From positions 1-37,819 of IMG/VR virus record IMGVR_UViG_3300025127_004719: a stretch of 37,819 nt of DNA, one strand, 5' to 3'. This document shows, piece by piece, positions 1 through 7,933 of this stretch; within the stretch, counting starts at the first letter, position 1, and the number at the start of each line of letters is the position of its first letter. A program made the translations under genes and the position numbers. The notes below the pieces were generated by a model. It saw only the letters and a list, made by a program, of their open reading frames with translations, was not told the DNA's origin and searched no databases. This DNA comes from a virus.

Positions 1-142
1 GTCCCTGTAAAACTTGTATAGCTTGATTGGTAACACTGCCCGAGCTATTTGCTATTGGATTGGCTGTTGCACTCACACCCCCTACATTCTCCGCCAGTGT
101 GGCAGGGGCAATCGCAAGGTTGGATAGAAGACATAAGCTTAT
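1..142 (-). CDS. Partial secreted protein, conserved in cyanophages; C-terminus off the left edge
   Basis: Read leftwards, an open frame runs from about 142 to base 1. It encodes a hydrophobic signal-peptide-like start (LCLLSNLAIAPATLA, then ENVGG) followed by a Ser/Ala/Asn-rich stretch ending VTNQAIQVLQG at the edge. I recall this last segment from hypothetical cyanophage proteins, but could not check it. There is no ATG, GTG or TTG at the expected place. The only candidate near the preceding stop is ATA at 142-140, which would overlap the TAA of the upstream gene as ATAA. A nearby ATG is in the wrong frame. Either the start is unusual or there is a frameshift or base error. The gene continues beyond the window, so its length is unknown. 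It follows two other small exported proteins in the same operon. Confidence 0.55.
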   Translation of the reverse strand, partial: MSLCLLSNLAIAPATLAENVGGVSATANPIANSSGSVTNQAIQVLQG

Positions 143-615
143 TGGGTAAACGTTGAAGTTGTGTCGGTGACGCTTTGGATAGTGGTGGTCCTCTGGATTA
201 TGGTCTGGTTGGTCATGCCTGGCCCTTGATAGCTCTGAGTGAATTGGAACGCTTGGCCTGGATTTGTTATCGTGAAGTTCGTTGGGCTTGAAAAGTCTAA
301 GGAATCGAACGAACTTGTTACCGTTCCTGTTACGACTGCTCCTCCCGCTGCTCCACTTGAACTGCTTGGTGTTACGTTTACTGTTGATGTATTCACTGGT
401 GGGTTCAAAGCCTCTCCATTGTTGGAAACGTTTGTGCCCGTCACTGAGTATTCCCATCCTGTCCTCATATCAATTGAATTTATGGTCTCCGTCACGGTGG
501 ATTGAGTTTCCGTTCTGGAGGTCATAGAGCCCTGTTGGAAGTTTGGCACCACGGGCACTGCCATCACTGGAGTTGCCAGCGAAAACAATGCTACCGTAGC
601 GACCACTTTCCTCAT
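139..615 (-). CDS. Small exported Ser/Thr-rich protein, function unknown
   Basis: A 158-residue protein with a clear signal peptide: MRK, a hydrophobic core (VVATVALFSLATP), then VMA, with likely cleavage before VPVVPNF. The mature part is rich in Thr, Ser, Val and Asn and has few charged residues, as in beta-rich surface or fibre-associated proteins. No enzyme motif is visible. It starts 15 bases after the 170-aa exported protein upstream, and its stop touches the start of the next one. An ATAAATA box lies only three bases before the ATG, too close for a normal leader. Gene reality is likely from coherent composition, the signal peptide and operon position; the function is not recognised. 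Confidence 0.75.
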   Translation of the reverse strand: MRKVVATVALFSLATPVMAVPVVPNFQQGSMTSRTETQSTVTETINSIDMRTGWEYSVTGTNVSNNGEALNPPVNTSTVNVTPSSSSGAAGGAVVTGTVTSSFDSLDFSSPTNFTITNPGQAFQFTQSYQGPGMTNQTIIQRTTTIQSVTDTTSTFTQ

Positions 616-618
616 TTT

Positions 619-625
619 TATTTAT
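619..625 (-). promoter_or_regulatory. Possible T4-type late promoter box
   Basis: On the minus strand the sequence reads GATAAATA, matching seven of eight bases of the T4 late box TATAAATA. It sits three bases before the ATG at 615. At the usual distance, transcription would start at or inside the start codon, so this may be chance in AT-rich DNA. Confidence 0.25.
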
Positions 626-629
626 CTAG

Positions 630-1142
630 CTAGTCTACGGAGATTTCAGAAACAAATTGGCCAGTAGCTGAGGTGCCCGCCCCGCCAGCTGTTAGTGTCA
701 TAACGCCCGCTGAAGTAATTGTACCAGCAAGACTGCCTGCCACACCACCACTTTGAGTAGTTACACTACCATAAGCGGGCATGTCAGCAACAATACCAGC
801 AGATACGTCAACACCAGTTCCTATTGGATTTACTGCGTCGCCTAAAATAAATGATTCTGTTAAGCTGAACGCACTGCCAGCAGTTGTAACTGAATATGAA
901 CCTTGAGTCTGACTAGCAGCCGCAGTTGTAATTGTATCTCCAGCTGATTTGGTGAGTCCACCCATAGTACCAGCGGTGATATTGTTACCACTTACACTGT
1001 AAGTTGAACCAATTCTTGTAGCCTGAGTCGCTGCCCCGTCCACACTGAGTTGTGTACTTGTAGTCAAACGGTGTATCAAATCGGCCCTTGCTGCCATGGG
1101 AGCCGCCATCAAAAGCATAATTATAGGTAAAAATCTTTTCAT
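630..1142 (-). CDS. Small exported protein, function unknown
   Basis: About 170 residues from the ATG at 1142. A GTG four codons upstream (1154) is in frame, but ATG is preferred because it gives a classic signal peptide (MKRFLPIIMLLMAAPMAARA, cut before DLIHRL) and has GGGAA just upstream. The mature part is low in charge and rich in Gly, Thr, Ser, Ala and Val, with alternating small residues typical of beta structure. It resembles its downstream neighbour in character, though I see no clear sequence repeat between them. A perfect late-promoter box lies 28 bases upstream of the ATG, so it should be made late with the virion proteins. Function unknown; an envelope or virion-surface role is inference only. 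Confidence 0.75.
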   Translation of the reverse strand: MKRFLPIIMLLMAAPMAARADLIHRLTTSTQLSVDGAATQATRIGSTYSVSGNNITAGTMGGLTKSAGDTITTAAASQTQGSYSVTTAGSAFSLTESFILGDAVNPIGTGVDVSAGIVADMPAYGSVTTQSGGVAGSLAGTITSAGVMTLTAGGAGTSATGQFVSEISVD

Positions 1143-1169
1143 GTGATTTCCCACTATTTTTTCTAGCCG

Positions 1170-1177
1170 TATTTATA
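1170..1177 (-). promoter_or_regulatory. T4-type late promoter, perfect TATAAATA
   Basis: Read on the minus strand the box is TATAAATA, identical to the T4 late consensus recognised by the phage gp55 sigma factor. It lies in the short gap between the 199-aa gene and the 170-aa exported protein. It would start transcription roughly 20 bases before the ATG at 1142. Confidence 0.75.
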
Positions 1178-1182
1178 CTTAT

Positions 1183-1782
1183 TTAATTTGCAACAAAAGT
1201 TATCTGAAATGTGTTTAAATCTATGATTGCACGAGTTAGTCTCTGACCTGTAAATTCTCTGTCTGTTGATGTTACCACAGTTCCAGCACTTTGTTTGTAG
1301 TCTGTGAACGATTGTGCGTAACCAGTATTGATAAATCCATATCCAGAAGCACCAATGGTATCTCTTTCTAGTGTCATAGTTCCACCTTGATATCCACTAG
1401 CGTTTATAACTACTGGATTCTGTCCGACTTCTGCATACCAACTTCCTCGTAAGTCCAGTTCAATAATATTCTCTGATATACCACCAGGCACTGATTTGAT
1501 TGCATTTACATCAATGTATATTCCTTCATATCCTACTGTATCTGTTTGGTTGTCACCTCCCCACTTCATATAGGTTACAGAACCACCACCATCAGTTATC
1601 TGTGGTAACTTATCAGTTCCCACTACTTGTCCAGCTAATTGTGTTGGTCTAATAAATTCTGCTCTGAGGTCAAAGTCTTTTCCGTCAGTCCAGTTCCAAT
1701 AGAACTGCAATATATCGCAGTAAAATATAGCAGGGTCAAAGACAGATCCTCTTGACTTTCCAATTCCAAATGATAATGGCAT
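1183..1782 (-). CDS. Conserved phage protein of unknown function, probably structural
   Basis: A 199-residue protein without signal peptide or membrane segment. It is aromatic- and glycine-rich, with segments such as FYCDILQFYWNWTDG near residue 20, a GGGSVTYMKWGGDNQTD segment near residue 70 and ELDLRGSWYAEVG in the middle. The composition suggests a compact beta-rich domain. It starts four bases after the stop of the cupredoxin-bearing fibre protein, and lies in the same late operon as the protease and the large fibre protein. This points to a virion or tail-tip component by context only. No known family is recognised with confidence. Confidence 0.75.
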   Translation of the reverse strand: MPLSFGIGKSRGSVFDPAIFYCDILQFYWNWTDGKDFDLRAEFIRPTQLAGQVVGTDKLPQITDGGGSVTYMKWGGDNQTDTVGYEGIYIDVNAIKSVPGGISENIIELDLRGSWYAEVGQNPVVINASGYQGGTMTLERDTIGASGYGFINTGYAQSFTDYKQSAGTVVTSTDREFTGQRLTRAIIDLNTFQITFVAN

Positions 1783-1786
1783 AATA

Positions 1787-2659
1787 TTAACTAGGGATAA
1801 TGAAACTTCCTTTCATACCAGCATGGCCTGGTACAGTGCATTGATACTCATAACTTGCTGGTGCATCATGTGGTATTGTAAATATCTGTACTCCTGTTTG
1901 AGATCCACTGACATATGTTCCTACGCCTGTAGTTGTGTTTGTAAATTGAATACGGAATGGATGTGAACCACCTGTTGAGTTCTCAAACATATATGAGAAA
2001 CCTCTCATCAAATAAAGAGTAGGATTTCCCACAGTGTTTCTTTGTCCAGGCCCTGCCATACTGTATGAAGAAGAACCGTTTGCAGTAATATAATATCTGG
2101 TACAGAATCCTCTACCAGTTCCATTGCCAGGAATAAGATCAGTAACAAAACTACCAGAAGTTGTGATTCCAGTAACATCTAGAGTTGCTAATGTTAGGTT
2201 TTGTGGTGTACTTGCACCAGCAATAGTAATTGTCTTAGTTGCTGCACCACCAGATGCAACCACTCCATCACCAACGAAGTTGAGTGTAGTTGCAGTTCCT
2301 AATCCACTTCCTTCATCTTGAACTTGAATTCCACTATCACTTGCAGCTGCGTTTACAGTTACAGATCCACCTGATAGTGCAGTTACAGTTAAGTTAGTTC
2401 CGAAATCTATTGTTCCAGCAGTTCCTACTAAACCACCGCCATCTTTAACGATAATACCACTTCCAGAAGCAGTGATTCCTGTTAGTAAAGATCCATCACC
2501 ACTAAACTTTGTTGCAGTAATTACTCCTGTGACTGCGGTATTGGTCTGAATTGCAACTTGACCAGCTTTTAAATTTAGGTCGCCGTTACTCTCTATAGTT
2601 GGGTCGCCACTTGCTCCAACTATATTAAGATCCTTTACACCGAACGATTTTTCTGCCAT
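1787..2659 (-). CDS. Tail-fibre-like protein with C-terminal cupredoxin (type-1 copper-like) domain
   Basis: 290 residues. Residues 1-190 consist of fibre-type repeats: a GDGSLLTGIT motif, then GSGIIVKDGGGLVG, then beta-rich Gly/Thr/Val stretches, closely like modules in the 986-aa protein of the same operon. Residues about 195-290 look like a small cupredoxin: SHPFRIQF with His233, then YEYQCTVPGHAGMKG with Cys274, His279 and Met282. That order (His, later Cys, His, Met) is the type-1 copper ligand pattern of plastocyanin and azurin. The His-Met spacing is shorter than usual, so copper binding is inferred, not shown. There is no signal peptide, as expected for a virion protein assembled in the cytoplasm. 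A late-type promoter box precedes it. Confident as a fibre-like structural protein; moderately confident in the copper site. Confidence 0.8.
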   Translation of the reverse strand: MAEKSFGVKDLNIVGASGDPTIESNGDLNLKAGQVAIQTNTAVTGVITATKFSGDGSLLTGITASGSGIIVKDGGGLVGTAGTIDFGTNLTVTALSGGSVTVNAAASDSGIQVQDEGSGLGTATTLNFVGDGVVASGGAATKTITIAGASTPQNLTLATLDVTGITTSGSFVTDLIPGNGTGRGFCTRYYITANGSSSYSMAGPGQRNTVGNPTLYLMRGFSYMFENSTGGSHPFRIQFTNTTTGVGTYVSGSQTGVQIFTIPHDAPASYEYQCTVPGHAGMKGSFIIPS

Positions 2660-2677
2660 TGCGCTAGTCTTTTTTAG

Positions 2678-2685
2678 TATTTATT
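2678..2685 (-). promoter_or_regulatory. T4-type late promoter box AATAAATA
   Basis: The minus strand reads AATAAATA about 20 bases upstream of the ATG at 2659, one base off the T4 late consensus. The box overlaps the TAA stop of the upstream protease gene. It would add late transcription of the cupredoxin-bearing protein and the genes after it. Confidence 0.6.
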
Positions 2686-4894
2686 AGGAGAACTTTATCT
2701 CAACTCCACCACTAAACTTTAGGTTAGGTGAGTTTGTGATTCTGATCTCAGGTTTTTTAGGTTCAGAGGGTGAACCAGTGGGAGCATCCCATATTACAAC
2801 AGGACCTTGACCATACATTTGGACGGAATACATATCTTCCCATGCCTGTGTTGTTGCAGTAAAAGATGTAATGTTATCACCATAATAAAATCTGTCAGGA
2901 TCTTGAGTTCCACAGTTATTTTTCAACCAGTTTTTCACATCCCTCCAAGTCCAGTCTCTATTATATTGTAACTTGGTAGTAATCCATCCAGCACATGTAG
3001 GACATGCAGAACTAGTTCCACCAAAGTCAACGTCATAGGGGACAAATCCTAGTCCAGTATAGTCTTCTGGATGAGGATATGTTAAGTCTGAATCTCTACC
3101 ATCAGCTGTGAGTGTATCGTCAGCAGCACCAAAACAGTCAATACCTGTTCCCATGTCACTATAACTGACTTTCTTTTCTTTATAGTCTGTTTGATTACCA
3201 CCTAACCCACTACTTATATACTGGTCATCTAATGCACCAATATTGATGCAAGCATACTCAGTTCCAGCAGTGGATATTCCAGATGTGGTCTTACCGAGTG
3301 CCTGAGGCCATCCTCTTCTGTTGACAGTGTTATAACATTGTAAACCAAATTCAAAATGAGTTGCAGATTGTAAGGAGACACTATCACCTTGAGAAGATGT
3401 AGACCAATAGTTATCAAAATCAAGATCGCCAGGACTTGTTTGAGTCTGATTACTGTTACCAGCTGCAGCAATGAATATGACTCCCGCTTCAGCTAACTCA
3501 TCACCAGCTGCGGTGACAGAACTGTCTATCATCTCACCTTTACATCTACTACCATCACCATATGCACCTAGTAGATCAAAGAAAGCTGGTTCACTACCAC
3601 TGTTATATGACACACCAGTTACAGTTCCGTCTATCGCTGATGGTCTATACCAATAATATCCAGTGGTATGAATACTGCTTGATCTATATCCCCAACTATT
3701 ACTTGATGTTGTGGGATTTTTTGTATCATTTTCTCTACCAGTTATTGCAGAATGTCTATCATAGTTGGGTTTATACAAGTGAAATAGTTTCTGTACATCA
3801 AACTGACTACCATTGATTCCAGCATTAGATCCCCCTATACCATTGATAACCCATTTGTTGGCATTGTATGCTGAACCATAGTTCTTACCAAATACTTGAC
3901 CAGCACATTGAGTTCCGTGATCAGAATTATTTTGTGGTTTTGAAGTATTAGTACCGTTGCAATTATCTCTTGTATATGAACCACTAATACCATTTGTGGT
4001 CCCTATAGTAGAGAATCCCACTGATCTTTGACTAGAATTAGACCACCATGCTCTTGCAACAGATTCTACTGGAACTGTTGTACCGTCCCAACGTTGAGTT
4101 AATCTATTGTCTGGATCTGCATTGAACCAGTCTGGATCAATATAATATGGGCCATCAAGAACTACATCTAGAACACCACATGTGCCTGGTGTTGTAGATA
4201 TACCACTCCATGTCAATGCGTTTCCTGTTGACCATCCTACAGGATCATCGGCAGTTGTTACAAATTCTGGGTGTGCAATCCAGAAACCATCATCAGATAC
4301 GATTGCATCTACGCCAGTTCCGTCACCTAATTGTTTTGGTTCTGTCTCTATTATTATATGATCAGATCCAGTCAGTCCAGTGGATGTTGCATCCCAAGGA
4401 TTTTCTTTTTGTGTGTGTCTCAGTATTTGATATCCAGTTCTGTTCTTATCTGATGCACCTATACCAGCCTGAGATGTAGGTGGTGTGGATGGTGCAGTAT
4501 TCCATGCTCTGTAGTTAGATACTGTCTTATTAAATCTACCAAACCTCCTTACACCAGCGACAATATCTTTTGGATCTGGAGAATAGTTGCCTGGGTAAAC
4601 GTCATAGTCAATACACACCCACTGCACCTTCTCATGTTTTCTTAGATCTTCTGCTTCCGCATCAGTCAACATGTAAGTTGCTCTGGTATCACTGTGTTCT
4701 TTCTTGTCGGGACACACTATAGATGGATCTGGAATATTATCCTCCAGTGAACCATCTTTCTCTAGTTCTTCGTGAATGAATACCCAATCATCTTTGGTAT
4801 AACACTTGATGGAGTATGCTTTCTTATCATCAGCTCCAGTTGGTTTGACAGCCAACCCTGTCCTATCAAGAGTGTTCGTACTAGTATGAATCAT
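2684..4894 (-). CDS. Subtilisin-family (S8) serine protease in the tail-fibre operon
   Basis: 736 residues. The S8 subtilase signature is complete: an Asp region IVSDDG (Asp201), HGTQCAG (His326), the oxyanion-hole IAAAGN (Asn480) and GGTSSACP (Ser628). Residues 1-180 form an N-terminal extension and a long C-terminal tail follows the Ser block, ending in a short beta-rich segment (IRITNSPNLKFSGG). There is no signal peptide, so this is more likely a virion-borne protease than a secreted one. It overlaps the stop of the 986-aa fibre protein by four bases (ATGA) and precedes the cupredoxin-bearing fibre protein, implying coordinated late expression and tail or fibre location. Substrate unknown: it could mature fibre proteins or act on host surface proteins. 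Confidence 0.9.
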   Translation of the reverse strand: MIHTSTNTLDRTGLAVKPTGADDKKAYSIKCYTKDDWVFIHEELEKDGSLEDNIPDPSIVCPDKKEHSDTRATYMLTDAEAEDLRKHEKVQWVCIDYDVYPGNYSPDPKDIVAGVRRFGRFNKTVSNYRAWNTAPSTPPTSQAGIGASDKNRTGYQILRHTQKENPWDATSTGLTGSDHIIIETEPKQLGDGTGVDAIVSDDGFWIAHPEFVTTADDPVGWSTGNALTWSGISTTPGTCGVLDVVLDGPYYIDPDWFNADPDNRLTQRWDGTTVPVESVARAWWSNSSQRSVGFSTIGTTNGISGSYTRDNCNGTNTSKPQNNSDHGTQCAGQVFGKNYGSAYNANKWVINGIGGSNAGINGSQFDVQKLFHLYKPNYDRHSAITGRENDTKNPTTSSNSWGYRSSSIHTTGYYWYRPSAIDGTVTGVSYNSGSEPAFFDLLGAYGDGSRCKGEMIDSSVTAAGDELAEAGVIFIAAAGNSNQTQTSPGDLDFDNYWSTSSQGDSVSLQSATHFEFGLQCYNTVNRRGWPQALGKTTSGISTAGTEYACINIGALDDQYISSGLGGNQTDYKEKKVSYSDMGTGIDCFGAADDTLTADGRDSDLTYPHPEDYTGLGFVPYDVDFGGTSSACPTCAGWITTKLQYNRDWTWRDVKNWLKNNCGTQDPDRFYYGDNITSFTATTQAWEDMYSVQMYGQGPVVIWDAPTGSPSEPKKPEIRITNSPNLKFSGGVEIKFS

Positions 4895-7851
4895 AGTCCT
4901 TGAATTAAGGTCTTAACGAATCTGTATGTTGTTAGTCCAGATATTCCAGCCTCAGGTGTAAACTTAACCAAGACATTGGTGCTACTTACTGTTGCAGCGA
5001 TGGATACCTGTTGTTCTGGGGTGAACATGATAGCATATTCTTGTGAGTATGCTGTAACTCCGTCGTGCATTACTAGAACTTTCTGTGATTGTCTATATGT
5101 TCCTATACCAATCATGAATGTGTATTCTGCACTTGAGTAACTAGCGACTGGGAATGAATCTATTTGTTGTTCAACACCAGCAGATGCAGTGAATGTTCCG
5201 AATCCAGTAGTAGAAACTCCTCCACCACCACCTGTTGCAGTGATCGTGATAGTTGCATCAGTTCCAGATGCCGTTGCAGTCACACCAGATCCAACGAAGT
5301 TGATTGATGTTACACCTGATGCAACATTAGTTCCCTCTTCTTTGATGATAACACCACTTCCACCACCACCTGTAGGTGCAGATGGAACCCATGATGATCC
5401 ATTCCATGTTAGTACATTGTTAACACTTGGGCCCGCATTAGAAACATTAGATAGATCACCTAAGTTTTGACTATTAATATTTGTTAGATATCCAGCACTT
5501 GCATGATTGCCCCAACCATATGCAGTCTCATACTGTGTGATATCAAGTGCAGTTATATTTGCTGCAGGGCCTGTGAAAGGAACTGCTCCTGCCAAGTTAA
5601 CAGTTGCAACTCCACCACTATGAGTTACTGTACATGCAGATCCGATAAAGTTAACTGTTTGTGCAGTACCAACGGTAGATCCTTCTTCTTGATATACCAT
5701 ACCAGCGATACCACCACCTCCACCACCACCTGATGCGGTGACTGTTACAACACCAGCAGATGCAGCAGATACGGATAGATTTGTACCAAAGTTAATAGTA
5801 CCAATGGTTCCTACAAGTGTGCCATCGTCTCTGATTATGATACCTGTACCAGATGCAGTAACACCAGTTATTCCAGAACCATCACCAATAAAACTTTGAG
5901 CAGTTACAACACCAACATTCAAACTAGGAATTCCAGTTAACCCCTCTGCCAGAGTTGCGACTCCAGCTACCGCTGTATATGTGACTGCGATTCCAGTTAT
6001 ACCAGATCCGTCACCAGCGAATGATGTTGCAGTTACAACACCAATATTATAGTTCTCAGTTCCTGTTCCTACAGTAGTATCAGCATTTTTATTAACAAGT
6101 TCTCTCCAACCTATAGCATTATTATTGAGTGCTAATCTATTTCCTTGACCTGTGTGGAAGTGACACCAATACCAAAGTGTGTTAGGTGCAGACGCTGGAG
6201 GTGTAAAGTGTACAGTCTTAGTAGTAGCAGTAGAAAAACCACTGGTGTATTCTGCCATGGTTTTTTCGACACCATCTAGTCTGTAAACTGTAGTGGTAGG
6301 ATCATAGTGAGCTCCGCCTGGTATCAAGTCTCCATCTTCTGTCAGACTGAACATGAGTGGGTGAGCCTGATTATTATAGTTGGCATTTGAAGCATCATTC
6401 TGATCAAACAGATAAGTCGCTCCTCTTGTTATGGGGAATTGATCTGGTTTTTCTACACCATTAAAGTAGAATACACCTGTTGCTTGACCGCCCACAGTGT
6501 CTGTGCCGACTGCAACTTGAACTGTTATCTCTTCCTTATGACCATAGTATGCCTTATCAAATTCATTAACGTGTGCAAATTGACCATGATTTACTCCCGC
6601 TGATGGTAGATCACTATAATTATTCCATAAGTGGGGTAGAATATTACCTGTTGCAGTGCCGTCTAAACGACCAGCAAGTCTCATATTACCTACAACTTTG
6701 AGTTTGTATCCTTCATTGTTGGTAGTACCAATACCAACACTGGTCAACGTGTGAATACCAGTTGTATTCGATCTCCATATACTATCTGTTGATGGTAAGT
6801 TAGTAAGTTCAGAACCATCACCAGCAAACTTAGATGCAGTTACGACACCTACAGTAAAGTAGTTGCCATACATGTCTTGATGAAGTATCTGTCTCCAACC
6901 ATTGTAACCACCCATTGTGGTTCCAGTTGAAACATATGCTCTCTTAAGGTTGTTTGCATAAGCAAACATACCTCTCCAACTTGTAGCAGAGGGTAGATCA
7001 CCTGTTGCGTCAAAGTCGAAACGCATCTTACTGCCTTGGCCTGGGAAGGTTACAATTCCAGTACCATTAATATTATCGACAAGTATTGATGGAGTTCCTG
7101 TTAAATTCTGTGCGACTGAGGCGATGCCTGCTGTATGTGCATACCCTGCCATGGTTGAGAACCCTGCATTGGCAACGTATGATGCGATACCAGCTACCTT
7201 TGCATACTCGGCTACTCCTGAGTTAGTTGAAACTCCAGATGCTGATGCGTATGTTACAATACCAGCGACTGTGGCAAAGTTTGCACTGATTGCCAAGGTT
7301 GCTGTGTCAGCGAATCCAGTTGTTGCTGATCTAGTAGCAATTCCAGAAGAGTCTGCGTATGCAGATGTAGTAGAAAATCCAGAAGTAAATGCAAATCCTA
7401 CCGTGTCAGCAGCAGAAACTGTGACATTACCACCAAATACCTGTGTAACATCTAAGTTGTTATCGAAGTTAAGACTTTGTGCAACACCAACTAGTACACC
7501 ACTATCTTTAATGACAACACCAGAACCTGTTGCAGTCACACCAGTTAGACCAGAACCATCTCCAACGAATGTTCCAGTTGTAATACCTGTTAATTGAACG
7601 TTACCTGATACAAATAAAGCTGCACTAGGATCAGTTGTGCCTATACCTACGTTCTTACTTGTGTATATTCCTGAGTTCCCTGCCTTAGTCCAAGTACCAG
7701 CACTCCCTGCATTGGCACTAAGATTATCTCCGTCACCAAAGGTTTGATATATCTCTGTAAAGTTTGCATTAACCTTACTTGCACCTAAGGCTAGGGAATC
7801 TCCCAGTCCATCGTTCGGTGTGAATCCAGTAAATATTCCCTGACGAGCCAT
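4891..7851 (-). CDS. Large tail-fibre-like repeat protein with internal cupredoxin-like domain
   Basis: 986 residues. The N-terminus (GFTPNDGLGDSLALGASKVN, then ANFTEIY) is a common start of phage baseplate or fibre proteins. The rest is built of repeats: several FxGDGS(G/E)(L/I)T motifs, Ala/Gly/Ser/Thr-rich stretches around residues 150-240 with repeated AGIA(T/S)YA-like units, and beta modules with a GSGVVIKDSG...VG...NF pattern occurring at least four times. Residues about 440-577 differ and look like a cupredoxin fold: His497 in HPLMFS and the block WYWCHFHTGQG with Cys563, His566 and Gln569. The C-terminal ~100 residues after a Gly run form a separate beta-rich tip. It is the first gene leftward of a late promoter. 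Fibre or adhesin role is inferred from architecture. Confidence 0.85.
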   Translation of the reverse strand: MARQGIFTGFTPNDGLGDSLALGASKVNANFTEIYQTFGDGDNLSANAGSAGTWTKAGNSGIYTSKNVGIGTTDPSAALFVSGNVQLTGITTGTFVGDGSGLTGVTATGSGVVIKDSGVLVGVAQSLNFDNNLDVTQVFGGNVTVSAADTVGFAFTSGFSTTSAYADSSGIATRSATTGFADTATLAISANFATVAGIVTYASASGVSTNSGVAEYAKVAGIASYVANAGFSTMAGYAHTAGIASVAQNLTGTPSILVDNINGTGIVTFPGQGSKMRFDFDATGDLPSATSWRGMFAYANNLKRAYVSTGTTMGGYNGWRQILHQDMYGNYFTVGVVTASKFAGDGSELTNLPSTDSIWRSNTTGIHTLTSVGIGTTNNEGYKLKVVGNMRLAGRLDGTATGNILPHLWNNYSDLPSAGVNHGQFAHVNEFDKAYYGHKEEITVQVAVGTDTVGGQATGVFYFNGVEKPDQFPITRGATYLFDQNDASNANYNNQAHPLMFSLTEDGDLIPGGAHYDPTTTVYRLDGVEKTMAEYTSGFSTATTKTVHFTPPASAPNTLWYWCHFHTGQGNRLALNNNAIGWRELVNKNADTTVGTGTENYNIGVVTATSFAGDGSGITGIAVTYTAVAGVATLAEGLTGIPSLNVGVVTAQSFIGDGSGITGVTASGTGIIIRDDGTLVGTIGTINFGTNLSVSAASAGVVTVTASGGGGGGGIAGMVYQEEGSTVGTAQTVNFIGSACTVTHSGGVATVNLAGAVPFTGPAANITALDITQYETAYGWGNHASAGYLTNINSQNLGDLSNVSNAGPSVNNVLTWNGSSWVPSAPTGGGGSGVIIKEEGTNVASGVTSINFVGSGVTATASGTDATITITATGGGGGVSTTGFGTFTASAGVEQQIDSFPVASYSSAEYTFMIGIGTYRQSQKVLVMHDGVTAYSQEYAIMFTPEQQVSIAATVSSTNVLVKFTPEAGISGLTTYRFVKTLIQGL

Positions 7852-7881
7852 TTAGCTAAAAATTATAGAGTCCCTGTCTTC

Positions 7882-7889
7882 TATTTATT
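7882..7889 (-). promoter_or_regulatory. T4-type late promoter for the leftward fibre operon
   Basis: The minus strand reads AATAAATA, seven of eight bases of the T4 late box, about 30 bases upstream of the ATG at 7851. It is back to back with a rightward box at 7895-7902. Confidence 0.7.
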
Positions 7890-7894
7890 GATAT

Positions 7895-7902
7895 AATAAA
7901 TA
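7895..7902 (+). promoter_or_regulatory. T4-type late promoter for the rightward lysine-rich genes
   Basis: The plus strand reads AATAAATA. At the usual distance, transcription would begin near 7908, just past the ATG at 7907. This is the main reason for choosing the later ATG at 7934 for the next gene. Confidence 0.65.
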
Positions 7903-7933
7903 CGTTATGATAGCTATACTGTATCCGTTGAAA

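Noticed and set aside
52-132. Short Cys-rich open frame on the minus strand (about 29 residues, eight or so Cys-containing positions)
   Set aside because: It begins with an ATG but is tiny and overlaps, in another frame, a better sequence with signal peptide and a familiar cyanophage segment.
7124-7597. Plus-strand open frame of 157 codons inside the minus-strand fibre gene
   Set aside because: Its Pro/Ala/Thr/Val-rich content is the complement of the Ala/Gly/Ser/Thr repeats of the real gene; a composition artefact.
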